This document shows, piece by piece, positions 54,270-64,000 of a DNA stretch of 64,000 bases. Below the pieces are notes generated by a model. That model was given only the letters and a program-made list of their open reading frames with translations. It was not told where the DNA came from and made no database searches. Each line of letters opens with the position of its first letter. Positions within the stretch are counted from its first letter, which is position 1. The stretch is taken from the NCBI GenBank assembly GCA_008828725.1, contig MEHQ01001636.1, positions 413,586 through 477,585 of the forward strand, given 5' to 3'. The translations under genes were made by a program, and so were the position numbers. Source of the stretch: Saccharina japonica (taxonomy: Eukaryota > Sar > Phaeophyceae > Laminariales > Laminariaceae).

Positions 54270-55698
54270 GGACAATTCCTATTTCAATAGTCTATTGTGT
54301 CTATAATTATTTTTAGGTGTAGTCTATTAATTGGAATTGCCCAACCAAATTGTTTTGATTGAAGTATATTAATTTGAATTGTCCGGGTAATTAATTTTGG
54401 ATGCTGCCTACCAATTGGAATTGTCCAGACAATTGATTTTGGGTGCTGTCAATTAATGGGAATTGCCTGCACAATTATTTAGACCATTCCTATTACAATA
54501 ATCTATCGTGGCTACAACTGATTTCGGATGCTGTCTTTTAATTGGATTTACCCAACCAAATGATTTCGATTTATGGATACTAATTGAAATTGTCCGGGCA
54601 ACTGATTTTGGGTGCTGCCTACTAATTGGAATTGTGCCTACAATTGATTTCGGGTGCTGGCTATTAATTGGAATTGCCGAGACACTTGATTTAAAATGCT
54701 ATCTATTAAATGCAATTGTCCAACTAAATTATTTCAAGTGATTTCTATTAATTGGGATTGCCCAGTCAAGTTATTTCGAGGGAGATCTATCAGTCTGATT
54801 TGTATGGCGAATTAGTTTCGAGTGGTGTCCACCAACTGAAACTGTCCAACCAAATGACTCCAAGTACGGTTTATTAATTGGAATTGTCGAGGTCAGAAAA
54901 AAAAATCGAACACTAACAATTGGAAGGTCAGGACAAAGCCTACGGACCCAACCAACAATTTAATTTGGAAGCACAAAACCTATTGACCAAACCACTCCTA
55001 TTGATAGGCAAGACCTGAAAATATTTGTTGAAACAATTCCAATTGGAAGGTCAGGGCAGAAACCTATTGATCCGACCATTCCTATTAATTGAAGGGAACA
55101 GAACGAAGTTATTGAAATAATTCCAATTGGAAGGGGAGAGCAGAAACGGTTCGATTGAACCATTCCAATTGTGAGACAAGACCAGAAAATAATTGCTGAA
55201 ACAATATCTATTGGAAGTCCAGGACACAAACCTATTGGCCGAACCATTCTTATTAATAGATGCACCACGAAAGCAGTATATCGACCAATTCCATTTAAAT
55301 AGGCTTTCGGAAGATCTACTGTAAAAGCAATAGTCCATTGTGGGTAGGTCCCATATCCTATTGAAGAAGTAATAGAGTAATGGAGTCTCCGGAGCGAAAA
55401 AATTGCAGGAGACAAATCCAGTTAAATAACAGAGCTCTAAAACAATTGCCTAAGCAATTCCAATTAGCAGGTGGACTACACTATGCTGTTGTCTTTGCAA
55501 TTCCAATTGCGGCAATATGGTAAGAATCAACTGTCCGCCTAATTTCATTTAATAGATTTTTCGGTGGGTCTATTGTAGGCGCAATAGTCTATTGCGATGC
55601 CTATTATCCAGGGCTTAAGCAGAAAGGGATAGTAAAAACATTTTCCTAGTGAATAATCGGCCGCTAAACATATTGTCCGATACATTTAATATAATGGG
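54270..55698. repeat. satellite family H, left part, with inverted blocks
   Basis: TTAATTGGAATTGTCC and CAATTGATTTTGGGTGC recur at about 50-60 bp up to about 54890. From 54920 the orientation flips to ACAATTCCAATTGGAAGGTC and GACCAAACCATTCCTATT until about 55570. No coding potential. Confidence 0.78.
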
Positions 55699-55703
55699 CA
55701 TCC

Positions 55704-58310
55704 TGTTGGTTTGCTTAGAGCGTGATTGGTTTCAAAGTATTTTATTAGTATCGGTCCCATAGCAGTCCCACAGGCAAGCGCAAACACCCAGCGCCAGCGA
55801 GCAGCAGAGAGAGTGCCTCCATGAGCACATTAGCCCACAAAGACAAAATAGCAAATAACACATCATATGCGAATAACCCGAACCGACACAAAGCCCGACA
55901 TGAAACTGTCATATACAGGATCTCCAACAAACACTCTCCTGAATTCTTTACATGACAGTAGTGTCGACTATATGTCGAAATAAGTAGACTCAAAACCCTC
56001 ACCACAAAACAAAACAAAAATGGCAAGAGGAACCTCATCCTCACAAGCAAAAACCTCTTCCATACTTCCACTTCCAACCATTGCAATCGAATGAGACTAC
56101 AACAGCCGCGTCACGACGTAAAAACAAACGAAAAATATAAGGCCATAAATCGCAAGGTCTCCCGGACAAAATCTCTTCGTCCCCTACTACCGTATTTGGC
56201 ACAAGACCCTAACAAACGGTAGAGAAAGCGAGATAGCATTTATTTCCGCAAACTAGAATTTAGTCGACGCTAAAAATATCCGAAATAATAGATAGCTCGT
56301 GAAACACAGAACCAAACTTACTCCCTTTTAGGCTCTACTCACTAGCTTTCACGTTATTCGAATACATACTTCTTAATTCCCGAACAAGATCAACCATCCC
56401 CCAAGTTCTGGAAAATCACCTTTCTCCGATGCGAACAACTGTCCGCATAAATGATACTGGTATACTAACAAATCATCCATGAATAAGCTCACCCTCCTTC
56501 ATTCTGTAATCAAGTAGACAAACAAAAACAAAGGATACCCGCAAAATTCAAGAAAGTCAGTTTCTCCCACCAATATCACTCATCAGAAAAACATCTCTCA
56601 AGGTACCTACGTTACCCTTATTTCTTCGAAAAGGCAACGTATACCATTCAGAACGAATCTTAGATGGTGCACCACTCATTCATCTTCTCTGTAGAAAAAC
56701 AATAATGCCAGAAGTTTCACCAGCCCCCTGTAACCCATTCCATTCGACACATTTAGTAGCAGCCACACACAAAAATACCAGCAATTTCATTGCACAACCT
56801 ACCTCTACCAACCATTTCTGCCATTTGGGGGACGCCTATAGCGTATTGGTATTACAGGATATAGCTCCCCATCCTCACCAACCGTGTGCCCTCCAACAGA
56901 AAATCAAAAATAGATTGTGAAATGAATCACAATAATACTCGCTGCTGGCCAAACTACTGCAGTCCGTCTCTCAACCATACTGGAATTATAGGATTCAGCT
57001 ACTCGTCCATACCAGCCCTGGAACACCTCCCTCCCAGGTGAGTTGGAATTGTGAAGACGGAGTGCCTATATCAGAATATGACCCTTCTACTCCAAAAAGG
57101 GGGAATTAGGGTTGACATGCTTGATGAATCAACTCGGTAATTTGTTTTTCATTTATTTACGACTCGGAACTCCACACCCCGCCGCAAACAATCAGTCTCC
57201 TATTTTGTTGTTGTTGTTTTTCTTCACATTAAACTCGTTTCAGTTGCTAATCCCTATAGTCTGATCTAGCAAGATCACGGCCCGTGGTCACAAAAGTGCT
57301 AGAGCCATCAGAGAATCCTAAAGAACACGTACACTTAGCAGGGAAAGGATACACAAGTCCGAAGAGGTACACCTAAAATCTCCTACAGCATGTTATGCGT
57401 GTCCAAAACTGAACTACACGCCCGCAATCTCCATTCGACTACAGCAGCATCGTCCCCCCCCCCCCCCCTCCCACTCTTTACCAATGAATTTGCCGACTAC
57501 AGCGTAACTACTGTCTGAAGTGCTGTCTGTACAAAAACAAACGGTAGGCGTGGGAACAAGATGGAGCACGCAGCTGCTGTCTGAAGTGCTGCCAGAATGA
57601 CAGTCCGCGGGCACAAAGTGAAAAAGAACAGCCAACCAAAGCCATCATGTCCATTGACAATTACCCGAATCTATCCTGAACGGTCTGTGTTAGGCACAGC
57701 ATTATAAACATCGACACTGATTAGGAATCGTTCCACATTGAAGGGGTCTTCCACGATCAGGCACACAATGAGGGCACCCGGGGTGTCCGCGCCATCTCTG
57801 CCGCGTCTCTCTACAAAACCAGTGACGTCATCCACACCGACCCAACAACAACATTCGGGGGAAAAAGCGAAGAATTTGTCAACAGAAAAACAAAAATGTT
57901 CGTCCGTCACGGGTCGATGTCGTCCGTGCTCCGGATCGCCCGAAAAGCTCGTCGCCAAAAGCATGATGATCATCCCACCAAACTCCTCAGCTTCTCGAAA
58001 AGAAAACCCTTGCTCCAATACGTTCTCCCGAAGACCCTGACCTTCGCCGTCGATGAAGCTGCCGAATCGCGACTCTAGAGTGTTGGTTTGCTTAGAGCGT
58101 GATTGGTTTCAAAGTCTTTTATTAGTATCGGTCCCATAGCAGTACCACAGGCAAGCGCAAACACCCAGCGCCAGCGAGCAGCAGAGAGAGTGCCTCCATG
58201 AGCACATTAGCCCACAAAGACAAAATAGCAAATAACACATCATATGCGAATAACCCGAACCGACACAAAGCCCGACATGAAACTGTCATATACAGGATCT
58301 CCAACGAACA
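55704..58310 (-). mobile_element. non-autonomous LTR retrotransposon, CATCC duplication
   Basis: 2,607 bp. Two 230-bp direct repeats, 55704-55933 and 58081-58310, differ at three positions, begin TGTTGG and end in AACA. CATCC lies outside both (55699-55703 and 58311-58315), a perfect 5-bp duplication. The LTR is related to the segment next to the gypsy pol at 40128-40326, and the Gag-like frame just inside the 58-kb LTR fixes the element on the minus strand. The roughly 2.1 kb interior has that frame and no pol, so it would depend on a relative such as the 40-43 kb element for enzymes. The near-identical LTRs imply a recent insertion. It interrupts satellite H. Confidence 0.9.
57671..58080 (-). 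CDS. Gag-like open frame of the LTR element
   Basis: The frame is open from the LTR edge (58080) to a TAG at 57671, about 136 codons. It reads ESRFGSFIDGEGQGLRENV, then EQGFSFREAEEFGGMIIMLL, a Cys cluster (SPECCCWVGVDDVTGF) and GALIVCLIVEDPFNVERFLI. There is no ATG before the MII, and the frame stays open into the LTR, so the start is unclear. The position directly after the 5' LTR is that of Gag, but I do not recognise a capsid or zinc-knuckle motif. A broken relative is at 39650-40127. Confidence 0.42.
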
Positions 58311-58315
58311 CATCC

Positions 58316-58870
58316 TCCGAAATATGTTGTCTGGTCGATTTCAATTAATAGACTGCCTCATGAATCAATCGGTCCGGCAATTCCAATCGCTAGACAGCCT
58401 CACGAATCGTTTCCTCATGCATGCATACATTGATGCGTCAAATTCCAATTGCAGCGTCCGGAATCAATTGACCGGTAATATAATTTGTCTATAAATGGAA
58501 ATGCCTGGTTGTCTGGACGATTTATTTCGAAGCCTGCCAAATACATGAAATTGCCAGGACAATAATTTAGAAAGATGCCTATTAAATGGAATTGCCCGCG
58601 CTATTAATTTAGAAGGATGTCAATTAAATGGAATTGCCAGCACAATTTATTTGGGAGGATGTCAATTAAATGGAATTGTCAGCACAATTTATTTGGGAGG
58701 ATGTCAATTGATTGGAATTGCCAACACAATTTATTTAGAGGGGTGTCAATCAAATAGAATTGCCAGCACAATTCATTTAGGAGAATATAAATTAAATGGA
58801 ATTGCCAGCACCATTGGCACCGAAAATATTCTGCAATTGTCCATTAGCGTTACAGTAGAATGGGATATTA
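58316..58870. repeat. satellite family H, right part
   Basis: After the CATCC duplication the array continues. From about 58560 the unit ATTAAATGGAATTGCCAGC with ACAATTTATTTGGGAGG repeats at about 54 bp, five to six times. Confidence 0.8.
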
Positions 58871-58879
58871 TATTTCAAT

Positions 58880-61800
58880 AGGCTATGGGTTCACCAATGG
58901 GATTTCGTTGGCAACTGTTAATAGCAACTACTGTTACGGCGGTCCAGGTGCTTGGGTACGGAAAATACGGTGATGTGTCGCAGCTACCTATACTAGCTAC
59001 GCGCGGAGGGCTTGGAGTATGAGTGGGGAACAAGTGGTGAGGCACTCCCCGCTGCACTCTAGTGAAAAGGTGACGATAGTCAACAGTCACCTAAGGTTTC
59101 CAAGATACTGATGGCGTTTAGACACGGGGTCAGTATCTGGAGTTCGGACTACAACCACGTGTCTACTAGATACGGCCCCGACGAACGAAAGATGAAGCAT
59201 TGCTACACGTACCACCTCTGTGCCTATGTATCACACGAATTACACGCATTGCATGCTATCGCATAGTGTATGCTTGAATACCTCCTTTGTACTTGTCTGG
59301 ATCTCGGAATGGATGTATTGCGAGAACATGGACATTCTACCCTCCCAATATGTGAGAACAGGAGACGGATACGTTGGATAGCGAGCAAGGAAGGACCTGT
59401 GTGAGCCGGACTGATCCTACAACGAACGCAGACTGGATTCAAGGTGAGTGACGGGGATTTAGGCCTTGGTCCAGTCGTAAAATGGTGAACCGCAGATGAG
59501 ATTGTGTAGCAGTACAGTCGTCGGGCCAGGGCTGGAACAGCAGTGCAATGTGCGCGAGGCACTCGGACAAACGGATCGTACGATGATAACAATTGTAGCC
59601 GATATCATGCGATAAGAGGTTCACGAATTCGCCTTGTTTTTGATAAATCTCAGCATCGTATCTCTGAGCAACTGTATCGCATGGAATAAAGGCTCAATGC
59701 GCCTACCCCTGCATGCCCATCACCAATGCGCGACCTATCTGCACGCGTCGGGGGGGGGGGAGGCTAGGCATGCATCCTTGTAAGGAAAGAGATTGATGGA
59801 ACGAAGTCGTAAACGATCAGAATGGCATTGCACCGACGTCACAGTCGTCGAAACGGTACAAAGGAACCTGGTACGTATCACATGTATAATGATTCTGGCA
59901 TTACTGGTACGTACCCGATGAAAACTCATGATGACCTACGAACGCGTTCTATGTACAGCAGACAGAGAGATGTAGGAACAGTACACGCGTGGAACTCTGT
60001 ACGTGCACACTCGGGTTTTACGACGTTGGTGGCCGTCCGATGTATGAGGCGAAAAGTACCCTTGTCGCGTATCATACCGCAACATTTCAGGATCCCACAA
60101 TTGTGTTACTGTGAGTATTTCAGTACGAACGAGTAGTCGTCGTACGAAATACGAGTAATCGAACAGTATTAATAGTAGTATTCGGGAGTGCAATCCTACT
60201 ACGGGACGAGTACAGTATATACTGCTGCTGTACGAGGTACTGTGGATACTTGAACGTATGGTACGAGTGCAAATATATCTGTACAGCACCATCATTACTA
60301 CTGTAGCTATCTATCATATGTATATACGTAGCCCGGCTGATTACCCGCAAGCCCACAGCCACGCGCGACCTGCCCGCATGCGCTGAGGGCGGGGTGGGCT
60401 AGGCAAGCAGCCATAACAGTCCAGAGGTTGGCACGACGCAGTCCACTCGTAAACGATCAGGACGCAAGTGATATCGCGTCGGTGTACGTCGCCGGTCGAA
60501 ACGGTACATACACGTTGGCACACAATATTCTGAAACTGCCGAACGCCGACATCGTTGACTACGACGATACGACGGTACGTCGTTCTCGTCGTATACTATG
60601 GCACGACCGCGGTGTATATACCTGGAACATACCGCCCTCGATACACGGAGCTTACAGTAGTATGCACTACGCGATACACTCCTACGAGTAAGTAGGACTG
60701 TACGGTCCCTACGTACGTACATACATACATAGTCGGATTGTTCGTACTTCAGTAGGCTAGAATATTATATACTATAGTACCAGTGCGCAGAATGATCATG
60801 GGATACCCTTGTTACATTGTCCTGCTGACCCGGGTAGTATCCAGGGGAGTCACTGAACCATATCCTTAACGAGGAATAAACACATAGCACGCGCGAACGG
60901 CTTATTATAAAACCGAGTAGTAACTACCAGGCTCCTATTAATAGTACACCACGAAACCTACACCAATACCACAAATAACACATAGAACAAAATTTCTACG
61001 CAGCTTTCAAAGTTGAGTATCTACTATTCAATCGGTTGAACTCACAGCTGACGTATTTATAATAATTTTATTTAATATACAGTACGTGCACATACAGTTC
61101 TTTCTCGTACGTATGAATATCATACCCATCTCGTGCCAGGTACCTGGTACTCGTACGAGTATATGATTCTGGTGATATACCATAACTACACGTACCCATA
61201 TCGGTTTGATACTGGCAGGATATCAGTCACTCGTACCGCATACGCCCGTGCTGGCAGTACCCGCAGTATTTCCGCCGTCAGTGTTGCTCGCATTGCCATC
61301 AGTCGCAGCATTTCGGAAATTACTGCTTGCAATACACTGCTGCTGTAGTACTCCTAGTACATATATTTTCTGGTATACTTCGATACTACTATATCTCGTA
61401 CGTAGTGTATGCGTATTAGGAGTGCGAGCATCTGATCTGCACTACAGCGGTACTTCTATTATTGCTCACTACAGCAGTATCTATACTAAGATACAGACCC
61501 ATACCATGAGTGTCGCCAGCATCAGATCAGCATTATATTATACTGGTACGTCATGCAACACCATGGTGTCTGTTTGTTTAAGATACTCGTTGCATCGACA
61601 TGCTCGTGACACCAAACAATACTCGATGCATTGCATACTTGTCTCGTATTATATTTACGATCAGCATAGGGCTGCATCCTTGACGGTCGTTGTATACAGG
61701 CATCAGTAAATGAAAATAATATCTGTCTCGCACTGACCTCGCTTTATTCTCATGGAACGAGGCATTAGCTACCATGCATATACTCTCTGTGTCCGACTGG

Positions 61801-63130
61801 ATGGTGCAATGAATACGCTTGAGGCTATTCGTATCTACAAAATGCAGCACAGAGTGCTTCATCCGTATTATTTAATGCTGCTCGGTATGATGATGGTGAT
61901 GACGCCGAAAGGGATCTTCACGCCTACGCCGGTTTCAGTATGCCAAGCCTGGCATCGGCTATACCGTGCGCCAAATGTGCATCACCCATATTAACAGTGA
62001 ATCCTATAAATATACGGTATAGGCCCGCTCACAATAACCTCCTGTTTCGAGTGAGCCTCAGACTCTTATACTTTGCTCAAGGCCTGGTCACTTTCCCATA
62101 CGCATCAGGTTCTTATCCACGGAAGGTATTGCAACGTGTTTTTTTTAGTTTCTCGTTCCTGCTGGACATTTGACCTAGTAGCCGTCGCTCTCCAGAGGCG
62201 TAAAGTCACGGACACCCGCCTCTCTTTAGCGGTTGAATCTTGAACGTCACATAACCTGCGGCACAGCACGCGGCACCAGACCCTGTGGTGGTGCGGTTGA
62301 ACTCCTCTTTCCGACACCATACGATACTGATTGGAATGTAACTGCTGTGGTTATTTGTATTAGTCAGGGCTGGTAATTATTATCAGGTACTCGTACAACC
62401 TTTAGAAGTAAACAGTGCATATTTCTACGCTAGATAACAGCGCCGTAGATATAACTACCCGTATTGCCAACGTTGGACCACGGTCGAGCACACTCTGCCA
62501 TTATTGCTTAGACTACGTCAAATTATGTCGTCATAGCATAGGGGGGGGGGGTCAGAGTGATAATACATCATGCCCTGAGCGGCAGCAAACAAGGCTCTTT
62601 CTCAGCCAGTCCTCCTTTTATTTTCGGTCTCTGCGTTCGAGCCTCTGGCCTGGCGCTTCAGAAACACGGAGAAAGTTATATAGCGCTGGATGTCATGGCT
62701 GAACGCCCAGTTGATCGGCGTACACCAAGTAGTATATAATTATTGAATACATACACATGGACATGCCACATGCATGCCCGTTCGGGCTCACACGTCTGCC
62801 CATCGCACGTCATTGCGTCCGCTCGTCGGTCATCATCATTTGCGTACATGTTCATATATTAATCGAACGACGGCATGACCCACGACCAAATGCCCAGACG
62901 CGTATGCATGTATGCTCGAAGCTTGCGGACGTGCACTAAGGTATGCTCGAAGCGTACTGACGTGTATGAGTGTATGTGTGAAGCTGGAATGTACGCATGT
63001 ATGTATACATTCATGTATGTCTGCCAGCACCGCGCTCCGCTTGCCTGTCCACTGTTTTCCGTTCCTGCTTACGTGCTCGCTCGCCGTGCATCCTCGCGTA
63101 CACTAGTTATTGCGTCAGTATACTTTATGC
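58880..63130. other. intergenic, no confident gene
   Basis: Two loosely similar stretches (about 59730-59880 and 60370-60510) share CGCGACCT, GGCTAGGCA, GTAAACGATCAG and CGAAACGGTACA, suggesting an old duplication. The frame at 60428-60691 downstream of the second looks faintly protein-like but has no known domain. A G run at 62541-62550 and TACGTACG words are scattered. Nothing else is supported. Confidence 0.45.
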
Positions 63131-63415
63131 AAGTAGTTGCTCCGCGCTTTGTATGTGCACGTATGCATGCTGCCTTTGTGCTCCGCATGCTCGCGCCCTG
63201 TCTGTCCGTTGCCCGTGTTTGCATGCTCGTTCGCCATTTGTATATGCACGCCTGCGCGTTGTCGGTATATTTGATGAAGGTACGTGTGCTCCGCGCTTCG
63301 TATGTGCATGTATGAATGCTGTCTTCGTGCTCCGCATGCTCGCGCCCTGTCTGTCCGTTGCTCGTGCTTGCATGCTCGTTAGCCATTCGGATATGCACGC
63401 CTGCGCGTTCCTCAA
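63130..63415. repeat. two tandem units of about 145 bp
   Basis: TGCTCCGCGCTTTGTATGTG, CTCCGCATGCTCGCGCCC, TGTCTGTCCGTTGC and TATGCACGCCTGCGCGTT occur in the same order twice (from about 63138 and 63286). Confidence 0.8.
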
Positions 63416-63625
63416 TATGTTTTATCCATATCCGTTATATGTGTAATGCTGGCGTGTCTCACAACCAAATGCGCCCTGCGCTTTATTGCATGCACATGTA
63501 CAAGCTAGGTCGGTGATGGTACGTATCACACGTCCGTGGCCATCGGGCGCTGCCGGCTCGTGCCCGGTCTACCCGTTTCTCGTACACGCACGCGTGATCA
63601 CGGGTCATCATTGTGCGTCCACTCT

Positions 63626-64000
63626 ATGTTTATCAAGCTGTGTTGCAGTTGCCTGACTAAACGAGCTAGTCATCCGTATCAACGCTGTCTGTGTTTAGAC
63701 ATAATTCTCCTAGCGCGACAAGTACCCCTTCTTTATTGTCCTGGCTCTCGTGTGTTGGCCCCGGACGTCGAGCCCCTTCATCCACGATCGGCCGACCTGC
63801 GCCACGACTTTGAAGACGAATTCGCACAGGCTACCCAGGGATCAGACTCAGGACCCGCAGAAGCGTTTCCCGCGGTGGCCCCCGTGCTTACTTTCTTGGA
63901 CTACAAAGCAGTTCACGAAGCAGATGACGCATGGCCTGATACTACCAAGGTCAAAACCCGGAAGGAGCTGAAAAGCCAAGGACGGAGGACCAAGCAACAG
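63626..64000 (+). CDS. partial coding frame, unknown protein, runs off right edge
   Basis: 125 codons open from ATG 63626 to the edge (frame open since 63572). The first 35 residues are Cys/Leu-rich (MFIKLCCSCLTKRASHPYQR). The rest is acidic and protein-like: VLAPDVEPLHPRSADLRHDF, EDEFAQATQGSDSGPAEAF, then VLTFLDYKAVHEADDAWP and a basic stretch VKTRKELKSQGRRTKQQ. An acceptor-like TTCTCCTAG at 63705-63713 suggests the true exon may begin at 63714 instead. The family is not recognised; a retroelement Gag or a nuclear protein are both possible. Confidence 0.4.
   Translation, partial: MFIKLCCSCLTKRASHPYQRCLCLDIILLARQVPLLYCPGSRVLAPDVEPLHPRSADLRHDFEDEFAQATQGSDSGPAEAFPAVAPVLTFLDYKAVHEADDAWPDTTKVKTRKELKSQGRRTKQQ

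Noticed and set aside
54270-58870. A single large LTR element spanning the satellite
   Set aside because: The CATCC duplications delimit a 2.6 kb element inside the array; the satellite continues on both sides.

Overview
The window is nuclear DNA of a eukaryote and is poor in genes. There are no bacterial operons. Reading frames are short and broken, candidate exons are bounded by GTGAGT-type donors and pyrimidine-tract/AG acceptors, and most of the sequence is transposon-derived or tandemly repeated. My guess is a stramenopile alga, most likely a brown alga. The guess rests on FNIP-type repeats, a DIRS-like tyrosine recombinase, a vertebrate-like retinol-dehydrogenase-type SDR, and many CAG/CTG runs. 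It is an inference, not an identification. All repeat boundaries were found by eye, without alignment software.

Protein-coding content. The one convincing intact gene is a short-chain dehydrogenase/reductase at 24983-25885 (minus). Each edge of the window holds an open frame that runs off the end (1-397 minus, 63626-64000 plus). A GC-rich open frame at 2913-3830 (minus) and a short Cys-rich frame at 28177-28338 (minus) are weaker exon candidates. Broken genes are a FNIP-repeat fragment (5495-6041), a tyrosine recombinase C-terminus (12519-13099), a Ty3/gypsy pol remnant (40327-43135), and a Q-rich zinc-knuckle frame interrupted by two stops (49593-51122).

Mobile elements by region. 0-9 kb: a MULE-type foldback element, a hAT end fragment and several dispersed families. 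10.6-13.1 kb: a hairpin-bearing tandem array beside the recombinase remnant. 14-20 kb: small TA-flanked MITEs, a 1.3 kb Tc1/mariner-like element nested in another repeat, and further copies of that repeat. 21 kb: a long TACA microsatellite. 26.6-32.3 kb: a MULE-type MITE with a perfect 9-bp duplication and the second copy of the 1.1-kb-region element. 35.4-37.3 kb: a hAT-like element holding a SINE-like repeat. 38.3-39.6 kb: a structured 140-bp tandem array followed by a 561-bp nested palindrome with two head-to-head tRNA-like modules. 39.6-43.2 kb: gypsy remnant. 46.3-51.5 kb: a 5.2 kb hAT-type element with a perfect 8-bp duplication that carries the zinc-knuckle frame. 51.8-58.9 kb: minisatellites, MITEs, a third MULE-type family with a perfect 9-bp duplication, and a young LTR element inserted in a satellite. 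59-63.6 kb: mostly featureless intergenic DNA.

The parts do not form a pathway. The window is a cross-section of a transposon-dense region in which at least five classes of element (LTR, tyrosine-recombinase, hAT, MULE, Tc1/mariner) can be delimited by termini or duplicated target sites, several of them nested. The unusual items are the tRNA-module palindrome, the hAT element with the zinc-knuckle frame, and a recurring pattern of tandem repeats whose unit contains one or more perfect stem-loops.
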